Assembly (NCBI RefSeq): GCF_005145045.1
Contig: NZ_CP039691.1
Coordinates: 2,864,001 to 2,928,000 of the forward strand
DNA from: Agrobacterium larrymoorei
GTDB lineage: Bacteria > Pseudomonadota > Alphaproteobacteria > Rhizobiales > Rhizobiaceae
Direction of reading: 5' to 3'
Length of the DNA: 64,000 nt
Of this stretch, positions 26,091 to 34,027 are shown one piece after another. The position numbers were made by a program, and so were the translations under genes. The notes under the pieces are model-generated. The model saw nothing but the letters and a program-made list of their open reading frames with translations. It searched no databases and was not told the DNA's origin. Numbering within the stretch: position 1 is the stretch's first letter; each line of letters starts with the position of its first letter.

Positions 26091-27419
26091 TTATCTGTCC
26101 CGGCACTCGGAGGTGCCTCGATTGACGCCTTGCGAGCAATCGCTGGATGCGCGCCTGCCGGAGTTGGCTTGCGGATCGACAACGCTTGTTGCGGTATCGC
26201 CGACGGAGCCGACAGTGTTCTCCACGGAGCGACCGAGCCGTTCGACCTGGCGACCGTAATTCTCGCGGGTGCGCGGGTCGAACACTGCAATCGGCGCGCT
26301 GATGGCGACGCTGGCCGCGGTGCCGACCGTTTGTGCGGCACCGATGCCTACGGCCCCGATGGCTTCGCCCAAACCGACATCCGAGTCCGTCACCGTCTGG
26401 CCCGCAATGAGGCGATCTCCAATCAGGCGCACGACTTCGGGACTTTCGGCGAATTTGCCGTGGTTCAGACGATCTCCCGACTGGAGTTTCGTCAGGTCGA
26501 GAACGGTGATCCCAGCCTTTTCCAGCTCGCTGCGATAGGGTTCTGCGGAAGGATCGATCTGGCCGAGACGATCCACATTGCCGGAGATGCGGCGCGAGAG
26601 GCTGAGTGCGCGGTCATCCTGCGAAACGAACAGGGTGAATTTGGGCTTATCCTTGCCGAGGCTTGCATATTGGCGGCCAAACACATCCACATCCAGATCG
26701 GGCGCGGCGAGGATGACATTGTTGATCTTCGGCAGCACGCGTTTGTTGCGGATCGCCATCTGGCGCAGGGCTTCCACCGCAAGCCAGGTTCCCATGGAAT
26801 GGGCCATGACGGTGATATCGCTGACGGAGCTGTCCTTTGCCAGACGGGTCAGCATCTCTTCCAGCGCATCGCGCGAGTAATTCGTGCTTTCCTTGTCATA
26901 ATTGTAATCGAAGATGCTGGCGCGTGACGGCCATGTGAAGACCACCGGCACGACATCCGTGCCGGAATCATGGACGATCTGGGCAAAGCGATAGACCGAT
27001 TCCTCGTATCGATTGTTGAAGCCATGCACGAAGACCAGCACGCGGCGATCTTTGGGACTGTGCTGCCTGATCCAGCTTCGCGTTTCGGCTTCGGACGTGA
27101 CCGGCGCAACCGAAATCGTGGTGAAATCCTTCAGCGGATCTGCCGGAAGTTTCTTCGGCCACTGCACCTGCCCCGCCTTGCGATTGGCATCCGGCGGGAT
27201 GGACACGGTAACAGCATCCACCTTCAAGCCCGTACCGCGCTCGCCTCCAAACAGAATGGCCTTGTCATCGGAAGGCGCCCGCGTGGTCGCCACCAGCAGG
27301 CTAACAGGCGTCGTCCCCGCAACCACCTGCCCCGTCGGCGTCATGACCCCGATTGGCCTGCCACCGCAACTGGCTAGAACTGCAAGCATAGTGACAAAAG
27401 CAACAAGCCTTGCGGCCAT
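26091..27419 (-). CDS. alpha/beta hydrolase lipoprotein (DUF900 family)
   Basis: A 442-aa protein. The start at MAARLVAFVTMLAVLASCGG follows GGAG and gives a clean lipoprotein signal with lipobox LASC. The alpha/beta-hydrolase core is of the DUF900 esterase/lipase-like type: RVLVFVHGFNNRYEESV (~140), the nucleophile VMAHSMGTWLAVEAL (~230), and VILAAPDLDVDVFG with an acid. The C-terminal ~100 residues are low in pattern and rich in Gly, Ala and Val. It is probably anchored to the outer or inner membrane facing the periplasm. Substrate unknown. Confidence 0.88.
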   Translation of the reverse strand: MAARLVAFVTMLAVLASCGGRPIGVMTPTGQVVAGTTPVSLLVATTRAPSDDKAILFGGERGTGLKVDAVTVSIPPDANRKAGQVQWPKKLPADPLKDFTTISVAPVTSEAETRSWIRQHSPKDRRVLVFVHGFNNRYEESVYRFAQIVHDSGTDVVPVVFTWPSRASIFDYNYDKESTNYSRDALEEMLTRLAKDSSVSDITVMAHSMGTWLAVEALRQMAIRNKRVLPKINNVILAAPDLDVDVFGRQYASLGKDKPKFTLFVSQDDRALSLSRRISGNVDRLGQIDPSAEPYRSELEKAGITVLDLTKLQSGDRLNHGKFAESPEVVRLIGDRLIAGQTVTDSDVGLGEAIGAVGIGAAQTVGTAASVAISAPIAVFDPRTRENYGRQVERLGRSVENTVGSVGDTATSVVDPQANSGRRASSDCSQGVNRGTSECRDR

Positions 27420-27685
27420 TCCGATACTCCAGGAACAGGCTGAGGCAAGGCCTCGGCAATCAACCGTTCCGTTTATTACAGAATGGTTTGGCATAGACCA
27501 GCCGCGATGGCGGTATCAGCGGTTGCTTTTGAGGAATGGTGTGTCTCTGCCGCCTCATCGGTTTCCGCAAGGCAAGCTTGGCGACGGCTACAGCAAATAA
27601 GAGTTTGAAGACTTAACGGTAATGGACAAGGCAAGAGCAGCTTTGGGCCGACGAATTGCTTTCTGAAAGCGCTAGAGAGAATTGA

Positions 27686-28390
27686 ATGAAATATTCTATA
27701 TTGATACGAGGCAATAATTTTTTAGAGAACGACCGGTTCGGTCTGCCGCTGGACGGGCGCAACAACATCGACTCCCTAATCGAGAAGTTGATTGACCCTG
27801 TTCGTGCCGCAAGTCCCGGAGCCAAGATTTACCTTGCGACATATGACAGTCCGGCACTGGCCGAGATTCAGGAAAAAATCGGTGATTGCGAGACGATACT
27901 TCTGGACGCCAAGGGCAGCTCGCAAGCCGAAACCTACAAGGCAGGCCTCAAGACCGTATTTGAACGACAGGATTGCGACGCGCTGATCGTTTCGCGCTTC
28001 GACCTCGATTTCAGAAAGAGTTTCGATGCCTGGAACGTTGCGCCTGACGACACCTCTATCTTTTTCCCTTGGCGGGAATATCGCAACCACTGGCGCGACC
28101 ATTACCGGGTCGGAGATGCCGTTCACATCATAGGCAAGAAGGCACTTGGCCATTTCCACGACGCCGTAACCATGTGCCAGCTGGCAGGCAGAACTCATCT
28201 GCATCTGCTCTATTATTACTTGCGAACGATGCGTCCCAATCTGCGCTTTATCGAGGACGGCTACTGGGATTCCAATACCATCTTCGCCAATCCCGAATGT
28301 GAAAACCCACTCTACCGCATTCAGAACCGTCCTCGTATTCCTGAATTCGGCATGGGCGACAGCGTTTTCCTGAGCGAAATTCGCGCTTGA
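27686..28390 (+). CDS. hypothetical protein, possible glycosyltransferase-like
   Basis: A 234-aa protein not recognised from a named family. It has an alternating beta/alpha N-terminus (KYSILIRGNNF, AKIYLATYDS, CETILLDAKG) and a DxD-type motif in SRFDLDF (~108), followed by SIFFPWREYRNHWRDHY. These features resemble small sugar-transferase folds found in capsule loci, but the similarity is only at the level of pattern. It converges on the five-gene surface operon and probably belongs to the same accessory block. No membrane segment or signal peptide. Confidence 0.7.
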   Translation: MKYSILIRGNNFLENDRFGLPLDGRNNIDSLIEKLIDPVRAASPGAKIYLATYDSPALAEIQEKIGDCETILLDAKGSSQAETYKAGLKTVFERQDCDALIVSRFDLDFRKSFDAWNVAPDDTSIFFPWREYRNHWRDHYRVGDAVHIIGKKALGHFHDAVTMCQLAGRTHLHLLYYYLRTMRPNLRFIEDGYWDSNTIFANPECENPLYRIQNRPRIPEFGMGDSVFLSEIRA

Positions 28391-28483
28391 AGCATTTCCG
28401 GCAAAAGTCCGAAGCGTTTTTTCGTCCGGTCGATGCATTGTAACGGTTGCGCTTCGAGCCAGCTCGGAAACACCGAAAAACAA

Positions 28484-28509
28484 AAAGGGCACCTTACTCG
28501 GTGCCCTTT
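28484..28509 (-). terminator. terminator of the five-gene operon
   Basis: A ten-base stem AAAGGGCACC / GGTGCCCTTT with a six-base loop, followed on the minus strand by TTTTTGTTTTT. It may also stop the convergent gene. Confidence 0.85.
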
Positions 28510-28536
28510 CTGTTCAGTTCTTGTTTTCAGTCAACT

Positions 28537-28863
28537 TCAGACCAGATATTTATCGTCCCGCGCGCTCGGAACCTTGACCACCGCCAAGGTGGCATCTGTC
28601 AGCGCCTCGAAAGCGTTCACGACACCGGGTTCGATATCGATAATGCTGCCCTGTTCCCAGTCCTTGTCCAGCATGCGGACCTTGCCAGAGATGACAAGCG
28701 TAATTTCACGCGCGATCTTGTGGTAGTGAGCAGGATCCCGATCACCGGCGCTGTAAGACTTCACGCCGACTTCGAAAGCATCCGTCTTGATGACGGAGGG
28801 CTCGAAGTCGCCGATGAACCAACCGCCGATCATGTCCTTGAGGGTCAGGGATTGATCAGGCAT
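28537..28863 (-). CDS. cupin-domain protein
   Basis: A 108-aa single-domain cupin: PAHYHKIAREITLVISGKVRM covers the first metal-binding motif (H-H-E), and GSIIDIEPGVVNAFEA covers the second. It lacks a DNA-binding domain, so it is an enzyme or binding protein rather than a regulator. The start overlaps the end of the upstream nucleotidyltransferase gene by eight bases, and it is the last gene of the operon. A role as sugar-phosphate or nucleotide-sugar isomerase/epimerase would fit but cannot be shown. Confidence 0.82.
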   Translation of the reverse strand: MPDQSLTLKDMIGGWFIGDFEPSVIKTDAFEVGVKSYSAGDRDPAHYHKIAREITLVISGKVRMLDKDWEQGSIIDIEPGVVNAFEALTDATLAVVKVPSARDDKYLV

Positions 28864-29581
28864 GGTCGCTCGCAAATGCGGAGAATTCGTTCAGCTGGCG
28901 GTTCGACTTGATGGGATAGAAATCCTTGATGTCGATAGGGAAAGTGCCGACTTTCTTGCCGTCCAGAATGAGTTCGTTGAAGACGGGGCAAATGTAGAAC
29001 ATGCCGTTATGTCGCGCATCCTTTCGGATGGCGTTCTTGGCGGCGCGGACGAAATCGCTGCCCTTGCTGAAGTAATAAAAGCCGGCAGTGGCGTTATCGC
29101 TGATCGGGTCTTTCTCGACCGCTTCGACCACCAACCCCTGTTCATCCAGACGCACGAAGGAGTAGCGAGGGTGAACGGATTTGAAGGTAACCGTTCCGCC
29201 ATCGAGTTTACGGCTGGCGAAATATTGAAGCACCTGCTCGAACGAGATGTTCAGGAACTCATCGCCATTGAGAATAAGCAAAGGCTTATCTTTGTCGATG
29301 AGGTGGGAAGCAAGCAGGGCGGTGCAGGCTGCACCTTGGGTGCCACCTTGAACCGAAACGACCTTGGCATCCGTATCGATGAGCTGCACGACCTTTTCAA
29401 GGTGGTAGCGACGAAGCTCTTTTTCCTGAAGCGCCAGAATGACCTGCCGATCGGTAATCGGCGCACATTGCTCGATCTGGCGCTGGACCAGCGGAACGCC
29501 GTTGATTTCAACCAGCGCGGTCGGATAGGATTCTGCCGCGTCGATCTTGGGTTCGCCAGCGGAGAGGAAAAGAATGTTCAT
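28856..29581 (-). CDS. nucleotidyltransferase-fold protein, degenerate active site
   Basis: A 241-aa GT-A/nucleotidyltransferase-like protein. It parallels the first gene of the operon (TQGAACTALLA against TQGAACTVLLA; LILNGDEFLNI against MIANCDQYIDV), so the two are paralogues. The N-terminal NTP-binding signature GxGxR...PKPL is altered to SAGEPKIDAAESYPTALV, losing the conserved Gly-Arg and the lysine. The acidic NGDEF and a late VEKDPISDNATAGFYYF remain. It may bind rather than transfer nucleotides, or use a different donor. The stop overlaps the cupin start. Confidence 0.78.
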   Translation of the reverse strand: MNILFLSAGEPKIDAAESYPTALVEINGVPLVQRQIEQCAPITDRQVILALQEKELRRYHLEKVVQLIDTDAKVVSVQGGTQGAACTALLASHLIDKDKPLLILNGDEFLNISFEQVLQYFASRKLDGGTVTFKSVHPRYSFVRLDEQGLVVEAVEKDPISDNATAGFYYFSKGSDFVRAAKNAIRKDARHNGMFYICPVFNELILDGKKVGTFPIDIKDFYPIKSNRQLNEFSAFASDHA

Positions 29582-29590
29582 GACGGTCTC

Positions 29591-30217
29591 TTATCCCTGA
29601 ATTTGCCTGATGGTCTCTTTGACCGCCGGATAATTGACGTCTGAGACATCGTGGACGACCATTACATGCGCGCCGGACGCCTTTGCAGCCTTGATGCCGT
29701 TTTCATTGTCTTCAATGATCAGGCACTCGTGCGGCGCAACGCCCATGAGTTCGATTGCGCGGCTGTAGATTTCCGGATTCGGCTTGGCCTGCTTCACGTC
29801 CTCGTTGCTCAATTGGAACTCAAGGTAATCTTCGAGCGCCGCCTTGTTCATCATGAGGCCGACAGTGCTGCGGATGGAGTTTGAAGCCACCGCAAGGCGG
29901 TAACCATCCTTTCTCAGCTGAGCCAATGCATATTCCTGCTTGAAGACCGGCTTGCACTTGGTGTGGATGATTTCAGTCGTATAGAGCTGCTTCATCTCGT
30001 TGACGAAACCGTGGAGCGATTCCGGCAAGCCGCGAAGTGCCGTCAGAATTTCCAGCTTCTTGCGCGTCGGCAAGCCGTCGAAAGTGGTCAGATGTTCATG
30101 CCGCTGGATGGTGTAGCCGAACAGTTCAAGCGCGCGGTTGAGCGCTTCGTAATGCCATTCCCGTGCATCGATCAGCACACCATCCATGTCGAAAACAATC
30201 GACTTGATTGCCGTCAT
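29591..30217 (-). CDS. HAD-superfamily phosphatase/phosphomutase (beta-PGM-like)
   Basis: A 208-aa HAD hydrolase with all four motifs: FDMDGVLIDAREWHYEAL (motif I, DxD), AVASNSIRS (motif II), the Lys in KQAKPNPEIY (motif III), and IIEDNENGIKAAKASG (motif IV). The cap is alpha-helical after motif I, as in beta-phosphoglucomutase and related phosphatases. The start overlaps the GDPD-like gene's end by four bases, implying coupled synthesis. In this operon it probably removes phosphate from a sugar- or polyol-phosphate intermediate. Confidence 0.85.
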   Translation of the reverse strand: MTAIKSIVFDMDGVLIDAREWHYEALNRALELFGYTIQRHEHLTTFDGLPTRKKLEILTALRGLPESLHGFVNEMKQLYTTEIIHTKCKPVFKQEYALAQLRKDGYRLAVASNSIRSTVGLMMNKAALEDYLEFQLSNEDVKQAKPNPEIYSRAIELMGVAPHECLIIEDNENGIKAAKASGAHVMVVHDVSDVNYPAVKETIRQIQG

Positions 30218-30885
30218 GTTCGTTTTTCCTGATTAAATAATTTCTCTTGAGCGTATTCCGGTCGGTCGGTGCAGATCGAAAGTCGGTCTCTTTCGTTGAG
30301 GCCAGTCGACACGAGCCACTCCAGAAAAGTGTCGAATTCGTCGTGCCGGTGGTGGAGATCGGGCGCGACAAGCGCGACGGATTTTCCATCCGCCAGAAGC
30401 CCTTCGATGAGGGCGGCATCGTACCAGCGACCGGGTTTGAAAATATCGACCCAAACGCCGCTGACGCCCGGATCCTCATAGAGCGATGCCACGGGCTCAT
30501 ACTCGCTAAGCCGAGTATAGGAGACCAGTTGCCGCTTGACGCCTTGGATCAGATCCGGGACCGAACTGTCGAAGAGGAAATAATTGTCGTACCCCTCCTC
30601 CTTCAGCGTTTCAGCGATGAGATCGTGCAGGCCGTCTGCCTTGATGTTGAGAGCGAGTGTCGGCGAGCCGTGCTCTTTGGCGATGCGGAGAAGCGCCTTG
30701 AAGGACAACTCGCCGCCTTTAGGAATATCGTGGGAGACGACGATTGCCGGAACACCATCGACCAGACTATCGCGCAAATCCGTTTCCGTGCCGAAGCCCA
30801 GCGAAAACGACCGCACGAAGGCTTCGACCGAATTCTTTTCAGCGGGCTCTTTCCAATAGCCTCTGTGGCTGAGAACCTGCATCAC
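30214..30885 (-). CDS. glycerophosphodiester phosphodiesterase-like protein
   Basis: A 223-aa protein with a GDPD-type TIM barrel. Catalytic landmarks are intact: SHRGYWKEPAEKNSVEAF at the N-terminus, FGTETDLRDS (Glu/Asp metal site, ~35) and VVSHDIP (His, ~50), with LALNIKADG later. There is no signal peptide, so it acts in the cytosol. Short, cytosolic GDPD-like enzymes in surface-polysaccharide loci are thought to handle phosphodiester-linked side groups. It overlaps both neighbours by four bases. Confidence 0.82.
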   Translation of the reverse strand: MMQVLSHRGYWKEPAEKNSVEAFVRSFSLGFGTETDLRDSLVDGVPAIVVSHDIPKGGELSFKALLRIAKEHGSPTLALNIKADGLHDLIAETLKEEGYDNYFLFDSSVPDLIQGVKRQLVSYTRLSEYEPVASLYEDPGVSGVWVDIFKPGRWYDAALIEGLLADGKSVALVAPDLHHRHDEFDTFLEWLVSTGLNERDRLSICTDRPEYAQEKLFNQEKRT

Positions 30886-31643
30886 GCGCCGACCCTCAGT
30901 GACCGGGTGACGTCCTGCGACAGGGGCAGGCTGGTAAAATGGGTCAGATCCTCAGGGATACCGAGGCCGTACATGCCATCCTCCACGGAACCGATGGAAT
31001 AGGCTCCGATCCTCAGGGTATCCTCGATCATGAAAGTGTAGACGGGTGCCACGTAAAACTCGCCATTGACGCGAAAATCGCGCTCGATCATGCGATCCGC
31101 ATATTTGATGAAATCGGAGCCGCGGCTGAAATTATAGATACCGACCGTCGCGTCGTTTGAGATGACCTGCTTCTCGACCACATTATCGATATAACCGTCT
31201 TCGCCGAAGGAGACGAAGCTCCACTTCGGATCATCTGCCTGCATCGTCATGATGAGGCCGTCGAGATCACCCGTATTCGACAGGTAATCATTGATATCGA
31301 CGTCGATATATTGATCGCAATTGGCGATCATTAACGGATTGTCGTTGTCGATTGCTTCTCGCGCCAGAAGCACGGTGCAGGCAGCGCCTTGAGTAACCTC
31401 GTTCACGAGGTAAATCTCGCAACCCGGCGCCCAGAGCTTCAACTTCTCATCCAGCGCGTGATCTCTGACATGTGCCGCCTGACAGACGAATATGAACCTG
31501 TGCTCGATATCGGGCCGGAGGTTCTCGATGACCAGCTGCATCATCGGCACATCGTGGATAGGTAAAAGCGGCTTAGGAAGCGTGTATCCCGCTTTCGCGA
31601 AGCGGCTGCCATGGCCTGCCATGGGTACGACGATGTTCAACAT
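30882..31643 (-). CDS. sugar-phosphate nucleotidyltransferase-like protein
   Basis: A 253-aa nucleotidyltransferase with the full signature VPMAGHGSRFAKAGYTLPKP (GxGxR and PKP) and the acidic IANCDQYIDVD (~110). The C-terminal half has VVEKQVISNDATVGIYNF, as in NDP-sugar pyrophosphorylases. It is the first gene of the five-gene operon and probably makes the activated donor. The nucleotide and sugar cannot be told. The start has only a weak GGG ribosome binding site. Confidence 0.83.
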   Translation of the reverse strand: MLNIVVPMAGHGSRFAKAGYTLPKPLLPIHDVPMMQLVIENLRPDIEHRFIFVCQAAHVRDHALDEKLKLWAPGCEIYLVNEVTQGAACTVLLAREAIDNDNPLMIANCDQYIDVDINDYLSNTGDLDGLIMTMQADDPKWSFVSFGEDGYIDNVVEKQVISNDATVGIYNFSRGSDFIKYADRMIERDFRVNGEFYVAPVYTFMIEDTLRIGAYSIGSVEDGMYGLGIPEDLTHFTSLPLSQDVTRSLRVGA

Positions 31644-32031
31644 CCCAATAATCCCGAATTACGTAGGCTTGCGCCACTCTCGATATTTCATTTCAAATAA
31701 AGTCCGTTGAAACCGAAGCAGCGGCAAACATCCCGGCAAATACTTCTTCTGTTCCACAGATCATGTTTCTGACAATCAATGGCTTTGTTTCAAAAGGCTG
31801 GTAGAGATGTAGAATTGCCGCCTTGCACGAGGCTTACGGCCATGGATGGCATTGGGAAGAACTATGTTACGAAGGTTGTGGGCGCGGCCTAACAGCCCAA
31901 ACGCGTGCAGCATTCAAAAGGCTGCGAACACCGGCATGTCATTGAGACAGCACGATCAGCGGCGGGGACAGATCAAAGAGATCGTTGGATCGTCGTCAGC
32001 TATTGCTACTTTGATTTTGAAAGAAGAAGAA
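31644..32031. other. gene-free gap between surface operon and tRNA-Arg
   Basis: No convincing gene is present. A 216-base plus-strand frame that runs into the tRNA has no ribosome binding site and is not credible. The operon's promoter should lie near 31650-31720 but no consensus is clear. A short open stretch at about 31841-31891 (MDGIGKNYVTKVVGAA) may be a gene remnant. Confidence 0.4.
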
Positions 32032-32108
32032 TGGCGCACCCGAAGAGATTCGAACTCCTGACCCCCAGATTCGTAGTCTGGTGCTCTATCCAGCTGAGCT
32101 ACGGGTGC
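32032..32108 (-). tRNA. tRNA-Arg (ACG)
   Basis: Read on the minus strand: acceptor GCACCCG pairs with CGGGTGC, with a genomic CCA at 32034-32032. The D-arm is GCTCAGCTGGATAGAGC, the anticodon arm is CCAGA-CTACGAA-TCTGG with anticodon ACG, and the T-arm contains GTTCGAATC. It reads CGN arginine codons after deamination to inosine. Confidence 0.96.
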
Positions 32109-32348
32109 GTGCCGCAGAAGCTGTTCTGCTGGCGTGGCGATCCTCTAAAACGTCCTCCGTTTGAATGCAAGCGATTTTGCTGAGAAATTGTCATTTTCCT
32201 GCAATGAATTTTATAAGTCATTGAAATTTAATAATTATTCCAGATGGCGAATTTTTAGCGCCAGCTGTGGGTAATCGTTGTGAGGATTTTGAGCGGAATT
32301 TTGCGGCGGGGAACGCGGGGAGAAATCAGCTGTGGCGGGCTTCCGAGT

Positions 32349-33827
32349 TCAACCTGCGGCGGCTTGCGACTGGGGCTGGGGGCGGTCGGTGATTTCGATG
32401 CGGAACTGGGTGCCTCGGTCGGATTTTTCGACGAGGGCGATGGTTCCCCGGTGGGAAAGGACGAGCTCGCGTGCGATGACGAGGCCGAGCCCCGTTCCGC
32501 CGGAGCGGGCCGAACCGCGGAAGGCGGAGAAGAGGTTCTCGCGGGCCTTTTGAGGCATGCCGGGACCATTGTCGTCAATGACGATGCTGACGACGTCTTC
32601 ATTGCGCTGTGCGGCGATTATCAGGCGTTTTACGGGGTAATCCTCCGTGCTGGCTTGCTGAAGCGCTTGCACGGCGTTTCTACAGATATTGTACAGCACC
32701 CTGAAAAGCTGCTCGCTATCGGCATCGATCCTGAGATCTGCGGGAACATTATCGATGAATTCTATCCCGCTTTCGGGATCGATGGCGAGGATGTCTTTCA
32801 CATCCTGCACCAGCTCATCGAGTTCGATGATGCGACGCTTCGGGGCGCCTTCGGTGGCCTGACCATAGGCCAGAACTTCGCTCGTATAGCCGACGGCGCG
32901 GTCGATGGTGCGCAACAGCTTCGGCGCGAAGCTTCTGACCATCGGGTCCTCGACATCCACCAGCCTGTCGGACATCAGCTGCGCGGAGGAGAGAATGTTG
33001 CGCATATCGTGATTGATCTTGGAAACGGCGAGACCGAGATCGGCAAGGTTCTTCTGCTGTCTCAGCGTCTTTTGCAGCTGCGCCTGCATATCCGCCAAAT
33101 GCCGCCCGGCGACCGCAAGTTCGTCAGTGCCTTCCTCCGGCTTGAACAGACTTGCAGGATCGTCCGGCTGTTCGGAGAAGGTCTGCATGCCAAGCGTCAG
33201 GCGGCGGATGGGGCGGATGAGGATGCGGTTGATCGAGACGAAAATCAGGCTGGCGGTGATCAGCGAGAGCGCAATCGAAATCATCAGGACGTTGCCTGCA
33301 TAAGCAATCATCGCGGCGCGCAGCTTGTGCTCGCCGATGACGATCTCGATGATCATATTGCTGTCGCCGATGACATCGAAGACGCGAATGACGCGGTTGC
33401 CGCCGAAAAGCAGCACGGAGAAAGCATCGCGAACGGCTGTCAGTTGCGAGACATCCGAGAGATCGTACTGATCGTCCACGCTTGGCGGCACTTCGGTTGC
33501 GGCAAGCAGCGTGGAGGTGCCGTCCTTTTTCAGCGCGATCAGCTTGGCACCAGTTGCCAGCAGCGTATCGTTCTGAACGCTGCGGGGAAGTTCGGTCTGG
33601 AGCCCGTCTATGACCACGCCTGCCGCAGCGGCGGTATTGAGCCTGTCGCGCAGCCAGGAAAGCCGCATATTGGCAACCGAGGGCACGAAGATCAGAACTT
33701 CGGCAATCATGACGAAGACGACCGTCAGCAGAAGCAGGCGACCGGACAAGCCCTTGGTCAGGCCCGGTGCTTCGCTGCGCGGATCCTCCTGCTCAAGACC
33801 GATCCTGTTTCTGACTGTCGAAAACAC
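32349..33827 (-). CDS. sensor histidine kinase
   Basis: A 492-aa inner-membrane sensor. TM1 is at ~29-50 and TM2 at ~172-197, with a ~120-residue periplasmic domain between. A HAMP-like segment follows (~198-250). The H-box KINHDMRNILSSA has the phosphorylated His at 273. The ATPase domain has an N-box (NICRNAVQALQ), a G1 box (DDNGPGMP) and a G2 box (GGTGLGL). No response regulator is encoded nearby, so the partner lies elsewhere. The ligand is unknown. It is separated from tRNA-Arg by about 240 bases. Confidence 0.93.
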   Translation of the reverse strand: MFSTVRNRIGLEQEDPRSEAPGLTKGLSGRLLLLTVVFVMIAEVLIFVPSVANMRLSWLRDRLNTAAAAGVVIDGLQTELPRSVQNDTLLATGAKLIALKKDGTSTLLAATEVPPSVDDQYDLSDVSQLTAVRDAFSVLLFGGNRVIRVFDVIGDSNMIIEIVIGEHKLRAAMIAYAGNVLMISIALSLITASLIFVSINRILIRPIRRLTLGMQTFSEQPDDPASLFKPEEGTDELAVAGRHLADMQAQLQKTLRQQKNLADLGLAVSKINHDMRNILSSAQLMSDRLVDVEDPMVRSFAPKLLRTIDRAVGYTSEVLAYGQATEGAPKRRIIELDELVQDVKDILAIDPESGIEFIDNVPADLRIDADSEQLFRVLYNICRNAVQALQQASTEDYPVKRLIIAAQRNEDVVSIVIDDNGPGMPQKARENLFSAFRGSARSGGTGLGLVIARELVLSHRGTIALVEKSDRGTQFRIEITDRPQPQSQAAAG

Positions 33828-33975
33828 CAGGCCTTTTCCTGTTGATCTGCGGGCGTCTGGCTGAGAGCCGTTCAGGCTTAATTACCGGCGCAATTGCCTA
33901 ATTCCAAGCCATAATAAGGATTTGAAACGGAATTTCAAACACATGCGATGCGCAAGGGAAATGAGCTGGGCAAAA

Positions 33976-34003
33976 CGAAAAACGCCGCCCCGAAAGGCGG
34001 CGC
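33976..34003 (-). terminator. terminator of chemoreceptor gene
   Basis: Stem CGCCGCC / GGCGGCG; on the minus strand it is followed by TTTTTCGTTTT. Confidence 0.85.
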
Positions 34004-34027
34004 TTCATCTTAGAAATTCAGGCGGAA

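Noticed and set aside
31846..32061. 71-codon plus-strand frame between the surface operon and tRNA-Arg
   Set aside because: Runs into the tRNA gene and lacks a ribosome binding site.
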